From UBA7672 sp965279205 (GTDB lineage Bacteria; Pseudomonadota; Alphaproteobacteria; Caulobacterales; Hyphomonadaceae): 64,000 nt of DNA. This document shows, piece by piece, positions 51,766 through 59,640 of the stretch. The notes below the pieces were generated by a model. The model did no database searches. It was not told where the DNA came from and saw only the letters and a program-made list of their open reading frames with translations. A program made the position numbers and the translations under genes. Positions within the stretch are counted from its first letter, which is position 1, and each line of letters starts with the position of its first letter. The DNA lies in NCBI GenBank assembly GCA_965279205.1, contig OZ257144.1, positions 4,120,855 to 4,184,854 of the forward strand. The letters are read 5' to 3'.

Positions 51766-52292
51766 AGGTTGTCAGGCAGCAGCGCCTCGTCGGGATCGGC
51801 GTGCAGGACTCGGGCATCCATGTCGACCTCGGGAAAGATCTCCTCGGTAAAAGGCAGAAGGAAGGACGCGCCTTCCGCCGGCTGAATCTCGATCAGATCA
51901 CCCGCCCCGAAATTCTGAACCGCTTTCACGACGCCCAATGTGCGGCCATCGGCATGACGAACATCGGCGCCAATCAGGTCGGCGACATAGACCTCGTTGT
52001 CGTCCGTATCCGGCATGGCCTCGCGTGGGACGTGCAGCAGCGTGCCCTTGAGCGCTTCCCATTCCTCGCGCTGGCGCTGTTCCTTCGCCAGGACGCCAAA
52101 GCCTTCATTCAGGGGGCGATGCCGCACAGGCGTGATCACCACGACGCCCTGTGCATCCACGAGCGGGCCGTAGGTGAAGCACGCTTCGGGATCGTCGGTG
52201 AAGGACCGCACGCGCGCCTCACCCTTGACGCCGAAAGCGCCGGCGATCTGGCCGACGACAATGAGACGCTTGTCGCTTGCTGCGCCGGTCAC
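51732..52292 (-). CDS. rimM: Ribosome maturation factor RimM
   Basis: A 186-residue protein with the RimM N-terminal domain (VGQIAGAFGVKGEARVRSF, then FGVLAKEQRQREEWEALKG) and PRC-type C-terminal domain (LIGADVRHADGRTLGVVKAV; FLLPFTEEIFPEVDMDARVL). It helps assemble the 30S head around S19. The start overlaps the stop of the GNAT gene (ATGA). trmD, which usually follows, is absent: a convergent glycosyltransferase gene ends inside it. Confidence 0.93.
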   Translation of the reverse strand: MTGAASDKRLIVVGQIAGAFGVKGEARVRSFTDDPEACFTYGPLVDAQGVVVITPVRHRPLNEGFGVLAKEQRQREEWEALKGTLLHVPREAMPDTDDNEVYVADLIGADVRHADGRTLGVVKAVQNFGAGDLIEIQPAEGASFLLPFTEEIFPEVDMDARVLHADPDEALLPDNLQRQASDGRTN

Positions 52293-52777
52293 AGCGGCTT
52301 TTCCAGCATGGCAACGACCTTGCCCGAGCGCGACGTCCGCGACAGCAGGTGGCGGAAACCAAGACGCGTATGAAAAGCCATGCTGTCCGGGTTCGGCGGA
52401 TCCTCGTTGACCTCGCAGGTCAGGCGTTCTTCGCCAAGCTTCGCGGCAATGCGCGAGGCCTCATCATAGAAGGCTCGGCCGGCGCCCTGCCCCTTGGCGG
52501 ATTCGCTGACGGCGATGCGGTCGATGTAGAGATGGTTGTCGAAAGTCTCTTCGAACCAGCCGTAGTTGTCGCTCGGATAGTCGGACCCGGGCCGGATCAG
52601 GATGAGAAAGCCGGAGGGCTTGCCGCCGATCTCGGCGACAAGCACGCGGTAGGCCCAGCCGGCGATCTCGCGAAAGTCGTCGCGGTCCATTTCGGCGACC
52701 GCAGGCGTTGACGCGGCGTTGAGGGCGAGGATGAACTCCTCGTCCTCTGGCGCCGCGTCGCGGACGGTGACGCCCAA
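52289..52777 (-). CDS. GNAT-family N-acetyltransferase
   Basis: A 162-residue acetyltransferase: VTVRDAAPEDEEFILALNAA at the start, LYIDRIAVSESAKGQGAGRAF as the acetyl-CoA-binding motif A (Q/R-x-x-G-x-G/A) and a late MAFHTRLGFRHL. The substrate is unknown. It sits between rpsP (5 bp upstream) and rimM (4-bp overlap), inside an otherwise standard ribosomal cluster. Confidence 0.87.
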   Translation of the reverse strand: MGVTVRDAAPEDEEFILALNAASTPAVAEMDRDDFREIAGWAYRVLVAEIGGKPSGFLILIRPGSDYPSDNYGWFEETFDNHLYIDRIAVSESAKGQGAGRAFYDEASRIAAKLGEERLTCEVNEDPPNPDSMAFHTRLGFRHLLSRTSRSGKVVAMLEKPL

Positions 52778-52782
52778 CCGGC

Positions 52783-53184
52783 TTACTCGGCCGGAGCGGC
52801 TTCTTCAGCCGGGGCGTTCTTGGCTTCTTCAGCCGCGGCCTTGCGGGCTGCATCGCGCTCGGCGCGCTCGGTTTCACGAGCCTTGGCCTTCTCGCCGGGA
52901 ACAGCGGCTTCCGGGTTGTTGCCGTGCTCCCACTTGATGAGGCCGGCGGCGCCGAGGAAACGGCCGACGCGATCGGTCGGGGTCGCGCCTTTCTTCAGCC
53001 ATTCCTTGGCCTTCTCAAGGTCGATCTCGATGCGCTTGGGGTCTTCCTTCTTGAGCAGCGGGTTGTAGGCGCCGATTTTCTCGATGAAGCGGCCGTCGCG
53101 GGCAAAGCGCGAGTCGGCGATCACGATACGGAAGTACGGACGGTGCTTGGTGCCGCCACGGGCGAGACGGATCTTCAGGGACAT
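52783..53184 (-). CDS. rpsP: 30S ribosomal protein S16
   Basis: A 133-residue protein whose first ~80 residues match S16 (LKIRLARGGTKHRPYFRIVI; DGRFIEKIGAYNPLL; ATPTDRVGRFLGAAGLIKWE). A ~45-residue Ala/Glu/Lys-rich extension, common in alphaproteobacterial S16, forms the tail. It binds 16S rRNA early in 30S assembly. The gene is in its usual place near ffh and rimM. Confidence 0.96.
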   Translation of the reverse strand: MSLKIRLARGGTKHRPYFRIVIADSRFARDGRFIEKIGAYNPLLKKEDPKRIEIDLEKAKEWLKKGATPTDRVGRFLGAAGLIKWEHGNNPEAAVPGEKAKARETERAERDAARKAAAEEAKNAPAEEAAPAE

Positions 53185-53239
53185 ATTCTACCTTCTACTT
53201 TCCAGTTTGGTTTTGATGGTTGGGTTGAAGTTGATGGGG

Positions 53240-53854
53240 CTAGTGTTTGGTCTGGGTCTCAATCTCGCGGGCCTTTTCGACCAGATCGGCTGGCAGCGGC
53301 GGGGCCGGCTCCGGCCGCTGGAAGGGAACAGCGCTCACAGGCGCGAAATCCTCCTCCGTGATGCCGAAACCCGTTCCGACATAGATGCTGTGACGGCGCT
53401 GGCCCGGCGCTTCGGCACCCCTCCTCGGATAGCGCCAGGATGCAAGCTGGCGCTCCACGGAATAGGTCAGGGCGCCTTCCGCCAGCCTGGCCCAGTCTCC
53501 GGGCAGCGGCACGCGCGGCGAGGCGACGTTGCAGCGGGTCTGGAGATTGACCACCTGGCCGGCCTCGTCGAGGTCGAACATCGACGCGCAGCTGCCCTGG
53601 ATGGCCGCGTTCACGAGATGCCGCGGAAAATAGGCGTTGCAACCGCTGATCGGCGCCGGCCGTTTCTCATTCTCCTTGGGACCGCCATAGGAAAACTGGT
53701 TGTCGAAATAGCCACAGGTCGATTTGTCGATTTCCGCCTTCACGTTCTGCAGCGCCGGCGCTGGCGTCGTGGCAAGGTCCGCAGGCCCCGGATAATTGAT
53801 GCAGCCCGCCACAGCGACAGCGGGCGCGAACGCAAGAACGGCCAGTTTCAGCAT
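53240..53854 (-). CDS. Lipoprotein of unknown function
   Basis: A ~204-residue protein with a lipoprotein signal (VLAFAPAVAVAGCINYPGP). Mature sequence features include two regular cysteines in CGYFDNQFSYGG and the region SGCNAYFPRHLVNAAIQGSC. Its start overlaps the chorismate mutase stop. No family is recognised. It lies between the chorismate mutase and rpsP genes. Confidence 0.7.
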   Translation of the reverse strand: MLKLAVLAFAPAVAVAGCINYPGPADLATTPAPALQNVKAEIDKSTCGYFDNQFSYGGPKENEKRPAPISGCNAYFPRHLVNAAIQGSCASMFDLDEAGQVVNLQTRCNVASPRVPLPGDWARLAEGALTYSVERQLASWRYPRRGAEAPGQRRHSIYVGTGFGITEEDFAPVSAVPFQRPEPAPPLPADLVEKAREIETQTKH

Positions 53855-54144
53855 CAACTCTTCCCCTGCAGTTTCTCGTGATGCCGGATCACTTCCGTCA
53901 CGATGAAGGCAAGGAATTTTTCTGCGAAGTCGGGATCGAGGTCGGCCGCGTTCGCGAGCTTGCGCAGGCGTTCGATTTGTTCGGCCTCGCGCGCCTTGTC
54001 GGCAGGCGGCAGGCCGTGTGCGGCCTTGAGCTCGCCGACGGCTTTGGTCGCCTTGAAGCGCTCGGCCAGCATGTGGACTACAGCCGCATCGATATTGTCG
54101 ATCGAGGCGCGCAGGCGTTTGAGTTCGTCTTGCGGCAGCGTCAT
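53854..54144 (-). CDS. Chorismate mutase (AroQ-type)
   Basis: A 96-residue all-helical AroQ-class mutase: ELKRLRASIDNIDAAVVHML, then ERFKATKAVGELK with the basic active-site residues, and FAEKFLAFIVTEVIRHHEKL. It converts chorismate to prephenate for Phe and Tyr. Position next to ffh and rpsP is typical of alphaproteobacteria. The start overlaps the ffh stop (ATGA). Confidence 0.92.
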   Translation of the reverse strand: MTLPQDELKRLRASIDNIDAAVVHMLAERFKATKAVGELKAAHGLPPADKAREAEQIERLRKLANAADLDPDFAEKFLAFIVTEVIRHHEKLQGKS

Positions 54145-55634
54145 TTCTTCTTGTCCCCACCAAGGCCCGGAAGGCCCCCGCCGAGGCCAGGCAGTTTTGG
54201 CGCACCTGCGCCGCCCATGCCGCTACCGAGGTTCTTCAGATTGTTGAGCGCTGCCTGGTTCACTTGCGGGCCCTGACCCGGCATCCCGCCGCCCATCATG
54301 CCGCCCAGCGCCTGCGCCATGCCCTTCATGCCGCCCTTGCCGATCTTCTTCATCATGTCGGCCATGTTGCGGTGCATCTTCAGCACCTTGTTGACCTCGG
54401 CGACGTCGACACCGGCGCCCGCCGCGATGCGGCGCTTGCGGGAAGCCGCGAGAATATCGGGCTTCTTCCGCTCCTGCGGCGTCATCGACATGATGATCGC
54501 TTCTTGCCGCTTGAGCATCCTGTCATCGATGTTCGCGGCCGCCATCTGTTGCTTGGCGTTCTTCACGCCCGGCAGCATGTCCATCATCCCGCCAAGCCCG
54601 CCCATGCGCTGCATCTGGCGCAGCTGGCCGGCGAGATCTTCCAGGTCGAACAGACCCTTCTGCATCTTCTTGGCGACGCGCTCAGCCTCGGCCATGTCCA
54701 TCTCGGCCTTGGCCTTCTCGACCAGCGAGACGATGTCGCCCTGTCCGAGAATGCGGCCGGCGATGCGTCGGGCGTCGAACACGTCGAGCCCGTCGAGCTT
54801 TTCGCCCATGCCGATGAAGCGGATCGGCAGACCGGTGACCGCACGCATCGACAGCGCAGCGCCGCCACGCCCATCGCCATCCATCCGCGTCAGCACAAGA
54901 CCCGTCAGCGGCAGGCGTTCATGGAAGCGCTTCGCCGTCTCGACTGCGTCCTGACCGGTGAGCGCGTCGGCAACCAGCAGCGTCTCATTCGGTGTCGCGA
55001 TGGCGGCGATCTCGGCCGCCTCATTCATCATCTGGTCGTCGAGCGTCGTGCGACCCGCCGTGTCCAGCATCACCACGTCATAGCCACCGAATTTCGCGGC
55101 CTGGATGGCGCGGCGGGCGATGTCGGGCGGCAGCTGGCCGGCAACGATCGGCAGCGCATCGACGCCCGCCTGTTCGGCGAGGATTTTCAACTGCTCCATC
55201 GCGGCCGGGCGGCGCACGTCGAGCGAGGCGACAAGCACCTTCTTGCGCTCGGTCTCCTTGAGCCGTTTCGCCAGCTTGCCGGTGGTGGTGGTTTTGCCCG
55301 AGCCCTGCAGGCCGGCCATCATGATGACAGCGGGCGGGCTGTCGATCTTCAGCGGCGGCGGCTCTTCCTCGCCGCCTAGCGTGTCGACCAGCGCGTCATA
55401 GACGATCTTGACGACAAGCTGGCCCGGCTTGATCGAGCGGATGACGTTCTCGCCGATCGCCTTCGGGCGGACGTCATCGATGAATTTCTTGACGACAGGC
55501 AACGCGACGTCCGCCTCGAGCAGCGCCACACGAATCTCGCGCAGCGCCTCGTTGACGTCCTTCTCGGAGAGAGCGCCGCGGCCTGTCAGGCCGTCGAACA
55601 CCTTCCCAAGCTTGTCTGTCAGTGCGTCGAACAT
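54141..55634 (-). CDS. ffh: Signal recognition particle GTPase Ffh
   Basis: A 497-residue protein with the N-domain (LGKVFDGLTGRGALSEKDVN), G-domain (MAGLQGSGKTTTTGKLAKRL; VMLDTAGRTTLDDQMMNEA; LVLTRMDGDGRGGAALSM) and a methionine-rich M-domain ending in a Gly/Met tail. The start at 55634 (MFDALTDKLG) matches the usual N-terminus. It targets membrane proteins to FtsY and the translocon together with the 4.5S RNA, which is not seen in this window. Confidence 0.96.
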   Translation of the reverse strand: MFDALTDKLGKVFDGLTGRGALSEKDVNEALREIRVALLEADVALPVVKKFIDDVRPKAIGENVIRSIKPGQLVVKIVYDALVDTLGGEEEPPPLKIDSPPAVIMMAGLQGSGKTTTTGKLAKRLKETERKKVLVASLDVRRPAAMEQLKILAEQAGVDALPIVAGQLPPDIARRAIQAAKFGGYDVVMLDTAGRTTLDDQMMNEAAEIAAIATPNETLLVADALTGQDAVETAKRFHERLPLTGLVLTRMDGDGRGGAALSMRAVTGLPIRFIGMGEKLDGLDVFDARRIAGRILGQGDIVSLVEKAKAEMDMAEAERVAKKMQKGLFDLEDLAGQLRQMQRMGGLGGMMDMLPGVKNAKQQMAAANIDDRMLKRQEAIIMSMTPQERKKPDILAASRKRRIAAGAGVDVAEVNKVLKMHRNMADMMKKIGKGGMKGMAQALGGMMGGGMPGQGPQVNQAALNNLKNLGSGMGGAGAPKLPGLGGGLPGLGGDKKK

Positions 55635-55889
55635 CGCCACTCCTCTTCCCTGCCGGCTCATCCGACATGGGAAGCGATCTTCTGCGATCAAACGCCGTTC
55701 TGCCCCGCCGGGCGCAACGCGCTGAGCAGGGGACCTCGCCGGTCTCGTCCGTTGACCCTTTCTCTCGAAAGGCGGGGGTTGTACCGGTCAAGGCGCAGAA
55801 CGGAATTCTGCGCGGAAGGCGGCCTCCCTAGACCTCCTTGTGGAGAAGGTCAAGGAAAACGCGTTTTACATGGTTTTTCGGGGTTTTGG

Positions 55890-56579
55890 ATGCGCACAAT
55901 CGGCCTGATCGGCGGAATGAGCTGGCAGAGCTCGAAGATCTACTACGACCGGATCAACCAGCTGGTCGCAGACCGGCTTGGTGGCGCCCATTCGGCCCAG
56001 CTGATCGTCAATTCCCTCGATTTCGGGCCGATCGCCCGGATGCAGGCAGACGGTCATTGGCGGGAGGCCGGGGCGGTTCTGGCGAACGCCGCCCAGTCGC
56101 TGGAGCGGGCCGGGGCGGACGTCATCGCCATCGGGGCCAACACCATGCACAAGGTCGCGGCTCAGGTCATGGCGTCAGTCCGCCTGCCCCTCATCCACAT
56201 CGGCGACACGCTCGCCGCCGGCCTGAGGCAGCATGCGCGCTGCAAGCCGCTTCTGCTGGGCACGCGCTACACCATGGAAGACCCGTTCATGGTCGACCAT
56301 CTCGCGGCAAAAGGCATCGACGCCATTGTGCCGGACAAGGCCGACCGCGACACCCTTCACGCCATCATCTACAGCGAGCTGATCAAGGGCATCGTGACGG
56401 ATGCTTCGCGAACGGCAGTACGCACCATGATCGACAAGGCCGGCGATCAGGAAGCCGACGCCGTGATCTTCGGCTGCACCGAGATCGGCATGCTGTTCCC
56501 GCCGACCGATGCAGGCCTGCCGAGCTACGACACGCTGGAACTGCACGCCCAGGCGCTGGTCGATTTCGCGCTGGCCTGA
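55890..56579 (+). CDS. Aspartate/glutamate racemase family protein
   Basis: A 229-residue protein with MRTIGLIGGMSWQSSKIYYD at its start and the late cysteine motif VIFGCTEIGMLF (C196). The first active-site position, usually Cys (Thr in the E. coli YgeA homologue), is Ala83 in AIGANTMHKVA. Racemases of this family use two acid/base residues, so the enzyme may be inactive as a racemase or act one-sidedly. The start at 55890 is chosen because it gives the canonical beginning. Confidence 0.85.
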   Translation: MRTIGLIGGMSWQSSKIYYDRINQLVADRLGGAHSAQLIVNSLDFGPIARMQADGHWREAGAVLANAAQSLERAGADVIAIGANTMHKVAAQVMASVRLPLIHIGDTLAAGLRQHARCKPLLLGTRYTMEDPFMVDHLAAKGIDAIVPDKADRDTLHAIIYSELIKGIVTDASRTAVRTMIDKAGDQEADAVIFGCTEIGMLFPPTDAGLPSYDTLELHAQALVDFALA

Positions 56580-56585
56580 TCCGCC

Positions 56586-57152
56586 TCAGCCGTAGGTCTG
56601 CTTCGGCCGCCAGCCATCGGGGCCTTCCGGCAGCAGGTCGAACAGCCGCCACACCGGACAGAACTCGTCGCTGTCGTTGAAGCCGCTTGCTGACACCCGA
56701 ACGATCTTCCCGTCCTGTTTCTGGAAGGCCGATACGCCTGGCATCGGCTTGCCCGCCGGGTTGGCGAACCCCATGTCGGCGGCGAACGGCGTGCCCTGCG
56801 TACTCACCATGGGAAACGTCCAGCCACGAGAGGCCGCGAATTCCCGCTGTGTTTCGGGGGCGTCCGGGCTCGATACCACGAATGACGCGCGATCGGAGAT
56901 GTGCGGATAGAACCCGTTGAACCCATCCGCCCACATCGTGCAGGAATTGCAGCCGACGCCCATGTTGTGGATCACGAACAGGTCGCGCTTCTTCCCGAAC
57001 AATTCGGACAGCCTCACCGGCCCCTTCCGGTTTGCGAACACATAATCCTTCACCTCGCCGCGCGCTTCTTCAGCCAGCGCCTTGTGCAGTTCGGCGCGCG
57101 CCTCGAAGAACTTCGTCCGCAGCGCGACAACGCGCTCGTCCTGACCGATCAT
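56586..57152 (-). CDS. DUF899 thioredoxin-like protein
   Basis: A 188-residue protein of the DUF899 family with a thioredoxin-like fold. The CxxC-like site is GVGCNSCTMWADGFNG; other features are FVVSSPDAPETQREFAASRG and a late DSDEFCPVWRLFDLL. The substrate is unknown. Its start overlaps the stop of the ArsR gene (ATGA), so it is the regulator's partner in the same transcript. Confidence 0.85.
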   Translation of the reverse strand: MIGQDERVVALRTKFFEARAELHKALAEEARGEVKDYVFANRKGPVRLSELFGKKRDLFVIHNMGVGCNSCTMWADGFNGFYPHISDRASFVVSSPDAPETQREFAASRGWTFPMVSTQGTPFAADMGFANPAGKPMPGVSAFQKQDGKIVRVSASGFNDSDEFCPVWRLFDLLPEGPDGWRPKQTYG

Positions 57153-57571
57153 TTGCGCTTTCCCTTTGTCTTCTTCGCCGCGCGTTTCGGCCCACCCTTG
57201 CGTGAAGATGGCGGCGGCAGCGCCTTCACGAACGCGGCCAGTTCGTCGAACGATTGCTGCCAGTACTTGGTATAATGATTGATCCAGACCGCGGCGTCAT
57301 AGAGCGGCGCGGCGTCGAGATTGCAGCGCGCGATGCGGCCTGTGCGCTCCTGCGCCACGAGCCCGGATCTCACCAGCACCTGAATGTGTCGCGACACCGC
57401 CTGCAGCGACATCTGGAATGGCGCCGCCAGCTCCGACACGAGAGCCGGGCCCTCGTCGAGCCGGCGCAGGATGGCGCGGCGCACGGGATCCGACAGCGCA
57501 AAGAACACGCGGTCCAATGCCTCCCCCCCTGCTTCCGCCGACGTGCGGTCCCTGACCAGCGCCAAAGTCAT
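57149..57571 (-). CDS. ArsR/SmtB-family transcriptional regulator
   Basis: A 140-residue winged-HTH protein: FFALSDPVRRAILRRLDEGP, SLQAVSRHIQVLVRSGLVAQ and a basic tail (SSRKGGPKRAAKKTKGKRK). No metal-binding cysteine pair is seen, so it probably responds to something other than metals. It overlaps the small membrane-protein gene upstream and the DUF899 gene downstream, forming a three-gene unit. It probably acts at the repeats at 57863–57905. Confidence 0.9.
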   Translation of the reverse strand: MTLALVRDRTSAEAGGEALDRVFFALSDPVRRAILRRLDEGPALVSELAAPFQMSLQAVSRHIQVLVRSGLVAQERTGRIARCNLDAAPLYDAAVWINHYTKYWQQSFDELAAFVKALPPPSSRKGGPKRAAKKTKGKRK

Positions 57572-57825
57572 GTCGTCACCTCACGGCCCGAACAGAGCGG
57601 CTGCGCGAGGATTTCCTCGAGCACCGAGCGATGATTCACCGCCGCCCGCGCCGCATAGTGTTCGCCATGCTCCGCCACCGCCGGTGCAATCGCAATGCTG
57701 ACGGCGCCAATGGCGAGCAGTGCGGCCATGCCGGCCAGGCCCGGCCGCCGCGCCAGCGAGGCGCCGATCCGTCCCGCCGCGGCGAGATTGCCGGCCATCA
57801 GCGCACCGAGAAGGCAACACAGCAT
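57568..57825 (-). CDS. Small membrane protein
   Basis: An 85-residue protein with an N-terminal hydrophobic segment (MLCCLLGALMAGNLAAAG) and a second one (GMAALLAIGAVSIAIAPAVA). It ends in a soluble tail with two or three histidines (AEHGEHYAARAAVNHRSVL). No family is recognised. Its stop overlaps the arsR start. Tight coupling argues that it is real. Confidence 0.6.
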   Translation of the reverse strand: MLCCLLGALMAGNLAAAGRIGASLARRPGLAGMAALLAIGAVSIAIAPAVAEHGEHYAARAAVNHRSVLEEILAQPLCSGREVTT

Positions 57826-57862
57826 CGAAACAATTTTCCGCTCGCGCCACTTGACGCCCAGC

Positions 57863-57905
57863 TTGACTATCAACACTTCGATTGACTATCAACATTTATG
57901 TTGAT
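57863..57905. promoter_or_regulatory. Operator-like direct and inverted repeats
   Basis: TTGACTATCAACA occurs twice (57863–57875 and 57882–57894), 19 bp apart. A perfect inverted repeat ATCAACAT-TT-ATGTTGAT (57888–57905) overlaps the second copy. The site is between the divergent small-membrane-protein/arsR unit and the DUF899 gene, whose ATG is at 57921, and is AT-rich. ArsR-family proteins bind such sites. Confidence 0.6.
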
Positions 57906-57920
57906 CATTGGAGAGAGAAA

Positions 57921-58622
57921 ATGATGGGCAAGGTTGCAACACGCGAGGAATGGCTGAAGGCGCGCAAATCCCTTCTCGCCGCCGAGAAGGAATTCACGCA
58001 CCAGCGTGACGCGCTGTCAGAAAAACGCCGCGCCATGCCCTGGGTGAAGGTCGACAAGGACTACGCGTTCGACGCGCCGACAGGCCCTGTCAGCATGGTT
58101 GACCTGTTCGCCGGCCGCGGCCAGCTGGTCGTCTATCACTTCATGTTCGCGCCAGAGGCCGAACTGGGCTGCAAATCCTGCTCGTTCTGGGCCGATCATT
58201 TCGACGGCGCGATCCCGCATCTGAATGCGCGCGACACATCCTTTGTTGCAATCTCGCGCGGCCCGATCGAGAAGCTGCAACGCCAGGCCAAACGCCTCGG
58301 CTGGAAATTCCCGTGGGTGTCGTCGGGCAAGATCACGTTCAACTACGATTTCGCCGTCTCGTTCGAACCCGACGCCAACGGCGAGGCGCTCTACAACTAT
58401 GAAAAGCAGAAAGTACCGTTCAAGGACCTGCAGGGCGTCAGCGTCTTCGTGAAGGGGACAGACGGCGCGATCTACCACGCCTATTCAACCTATGGCCGCG
58501 GCCAGGACATCCTCAACGGCGCCTACAACATCCTCGACATGACACCCAAGGGCCGCGACGAAGGCGCACTGCCGTATCCTATGGCCTGGGTGAAGCTGCA
58601 CGACGAATACGAGGGCGCATAG
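57921..58622 (+). CDS. DUF899 thioredoxin-like protein, second copy
   Basis: A 233-residue DUF899 protein. A thioredoxin-like site is ELGCKSCSFWADHFDG; other family features are FVAISRGPIEKLQRQAKRLG and AYSTYGRGQDILNGAYNILD. It is related to but clearly distinct from the DUF899 protein at 56586. GAGAGAGA precedes the ATG, and operator-like repeats lie immediately upstream. It ends back-to-back with the next minus-strand gene (58622/58623). Confidence 0.88.
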   Translation: MMGKVATREEWLKARKSLLAAEKEFTHQRDALSEKRRAMPWVKVDKDYAFDAPTGPVSMVDLFAGRGQLVVYHFMFAPEAELGCKSCSFWADHFDGAIPHLNARDTSFVAISRGPIEKLQRQAKRLGWKFPWVSSGKITFNYDFAVSFEPDANGEALYNYEKQKVPFKDLQGVSVFVKGTDGAIYHAYSTYGRGQDILNGAYNILDMTPKGRDEGALPYPMAWVKLHDEYEGA

Positions 58623-59636
58623 CTACTCTCCTGCGCCCTGCTCGAGCTTCCTCCCCTGCGCCTCGAACACACGAGCGCCAGCGAGGATGCCGGGCATGGC
58701 GTAGTTGCCTTCGTGGCAGGCGAATTCGTAGCTGACCTCTCCATCGCGCACCCAGCTCATCTCGCCCTTCCAAGGCTGCGAATAGAAGGTCGGGTCATCA
58801 ATTGTGAACTCGTAGAGCAGTTCATCGGCAGCCGTACGCGTGAAACGCTCGATCACCTTCGCCCTGTCCGACAGGAAGGCCGGGTGGTCCTGCCAGGAAT
58901 GGTAGGGGTTGAAGCTGGTCGTCTCGACCACCAGCGTGTTTCCCTCCCAACGCCCGATCGAATCCCCGAAAAAGGGGGCGATCGCGGCGGGCTGGTGTTT
59001 GTCGGTCAGCGCCACGATCCGTGCATTGCTCATCATCTCGGCGTGGATCACCACATGCGTCGGCGATTGCGCGATCTGGAAATGGTTGTTGTAGAGCCCG
59101 TTCATCATCGGCGGCCCGTTGCGCCCGACCGACGCGATGCAACGGTCCGGCAGCGGCCGCGACTCCGGATCGGAATAGCCCAGCCTTGCCTCCGCCGCCG
59201 CGGCGAGCTTCTTCCCTTCCGCCGAGAACGGAATCTTCCCGTCCGGCGGATCGACGATCCACGACGAGCGATAGGTTCCCTTCACCCTGCCGAGCGTCGA
59301 CCCGCGATCAAGCCAGAATGCGTTGTAGCCCGCATTGCTGTTCCGGTCAGTCGGCGCGCCGGCCGACTGGTCGGTAGGGGCCTGCGCCCGCTGGTTGGCG
59401 ACATAGCGCTGGCGCGCAGCCTGCTCGGCCTCCGCATCGGGTACGATCAGGTCCTTGAACTGCCCCGTCCGCTCCAGGTTGGTGAGCGAGCCGCTGTTCC
59501 ACGTGCCCTGGAGATCCGGCTGGCCTAACGAATTGCGAGGCGTCCTCCAGTCTGGCGTCTGCGCCTCTGCCGTCATCGCAAGCAGCGCCAGCGCGCCGAT
59601 CACGAAGGAAGGGTGCGTCCTGGCGACAGCATGCAT
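58623..59636 (-). CDS. Secreted conserved protein, paralogue 1
   Basis: A 337-residue protein with a signal peptide (FVIGALALLAMTAEAQ) and a mature part with PDLQGTWNSGSLTNLERTG, SSWIVDPPDGKIPFSAEGKK, RCIASVGRNGPPMMNGLYNN, FFGDSIGRWEGNTLVVET and FACHEGNYAMPGILAGAR. This family is frequent in Hyphomonadaceae and Sphingomonadales relatives but has no firm name or function. It is paralogous to the next gene, which lies 4 bp away. Confidence 0.85.
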   Translation of the reverse strand: MHAVARTHPSFVIGALALLAMTAEAQTPDWRTPRNSLGQPDLQGTWNSGSLTNLERTGQFKDLIVPDAEAEQAARQRYVANQRAQAPTDQSAGAPTDRNSNAGYNAFWLDRGSTLGRVKGTYRSSWIVDPPDGKIPFSAEGKKLAAAAEARLGYSDPESRPLPDRCIASVGRNGPPMMNGLYNNHFQIAQSPTHVVIHAEMMSNARIVALTDKHQPAAIAPFFGDSIGRWEGNTLVVETTSFNPYHSWQDHPAFLSDRAKVIERFTRTAADELLYEFTIDDPTFYSQPWKGEMSWVRDGEVSYEFACHEGNYAMPGILAGARVFEAQGRKLEQGAGE

Positions 59637-59640
59637 GGCG

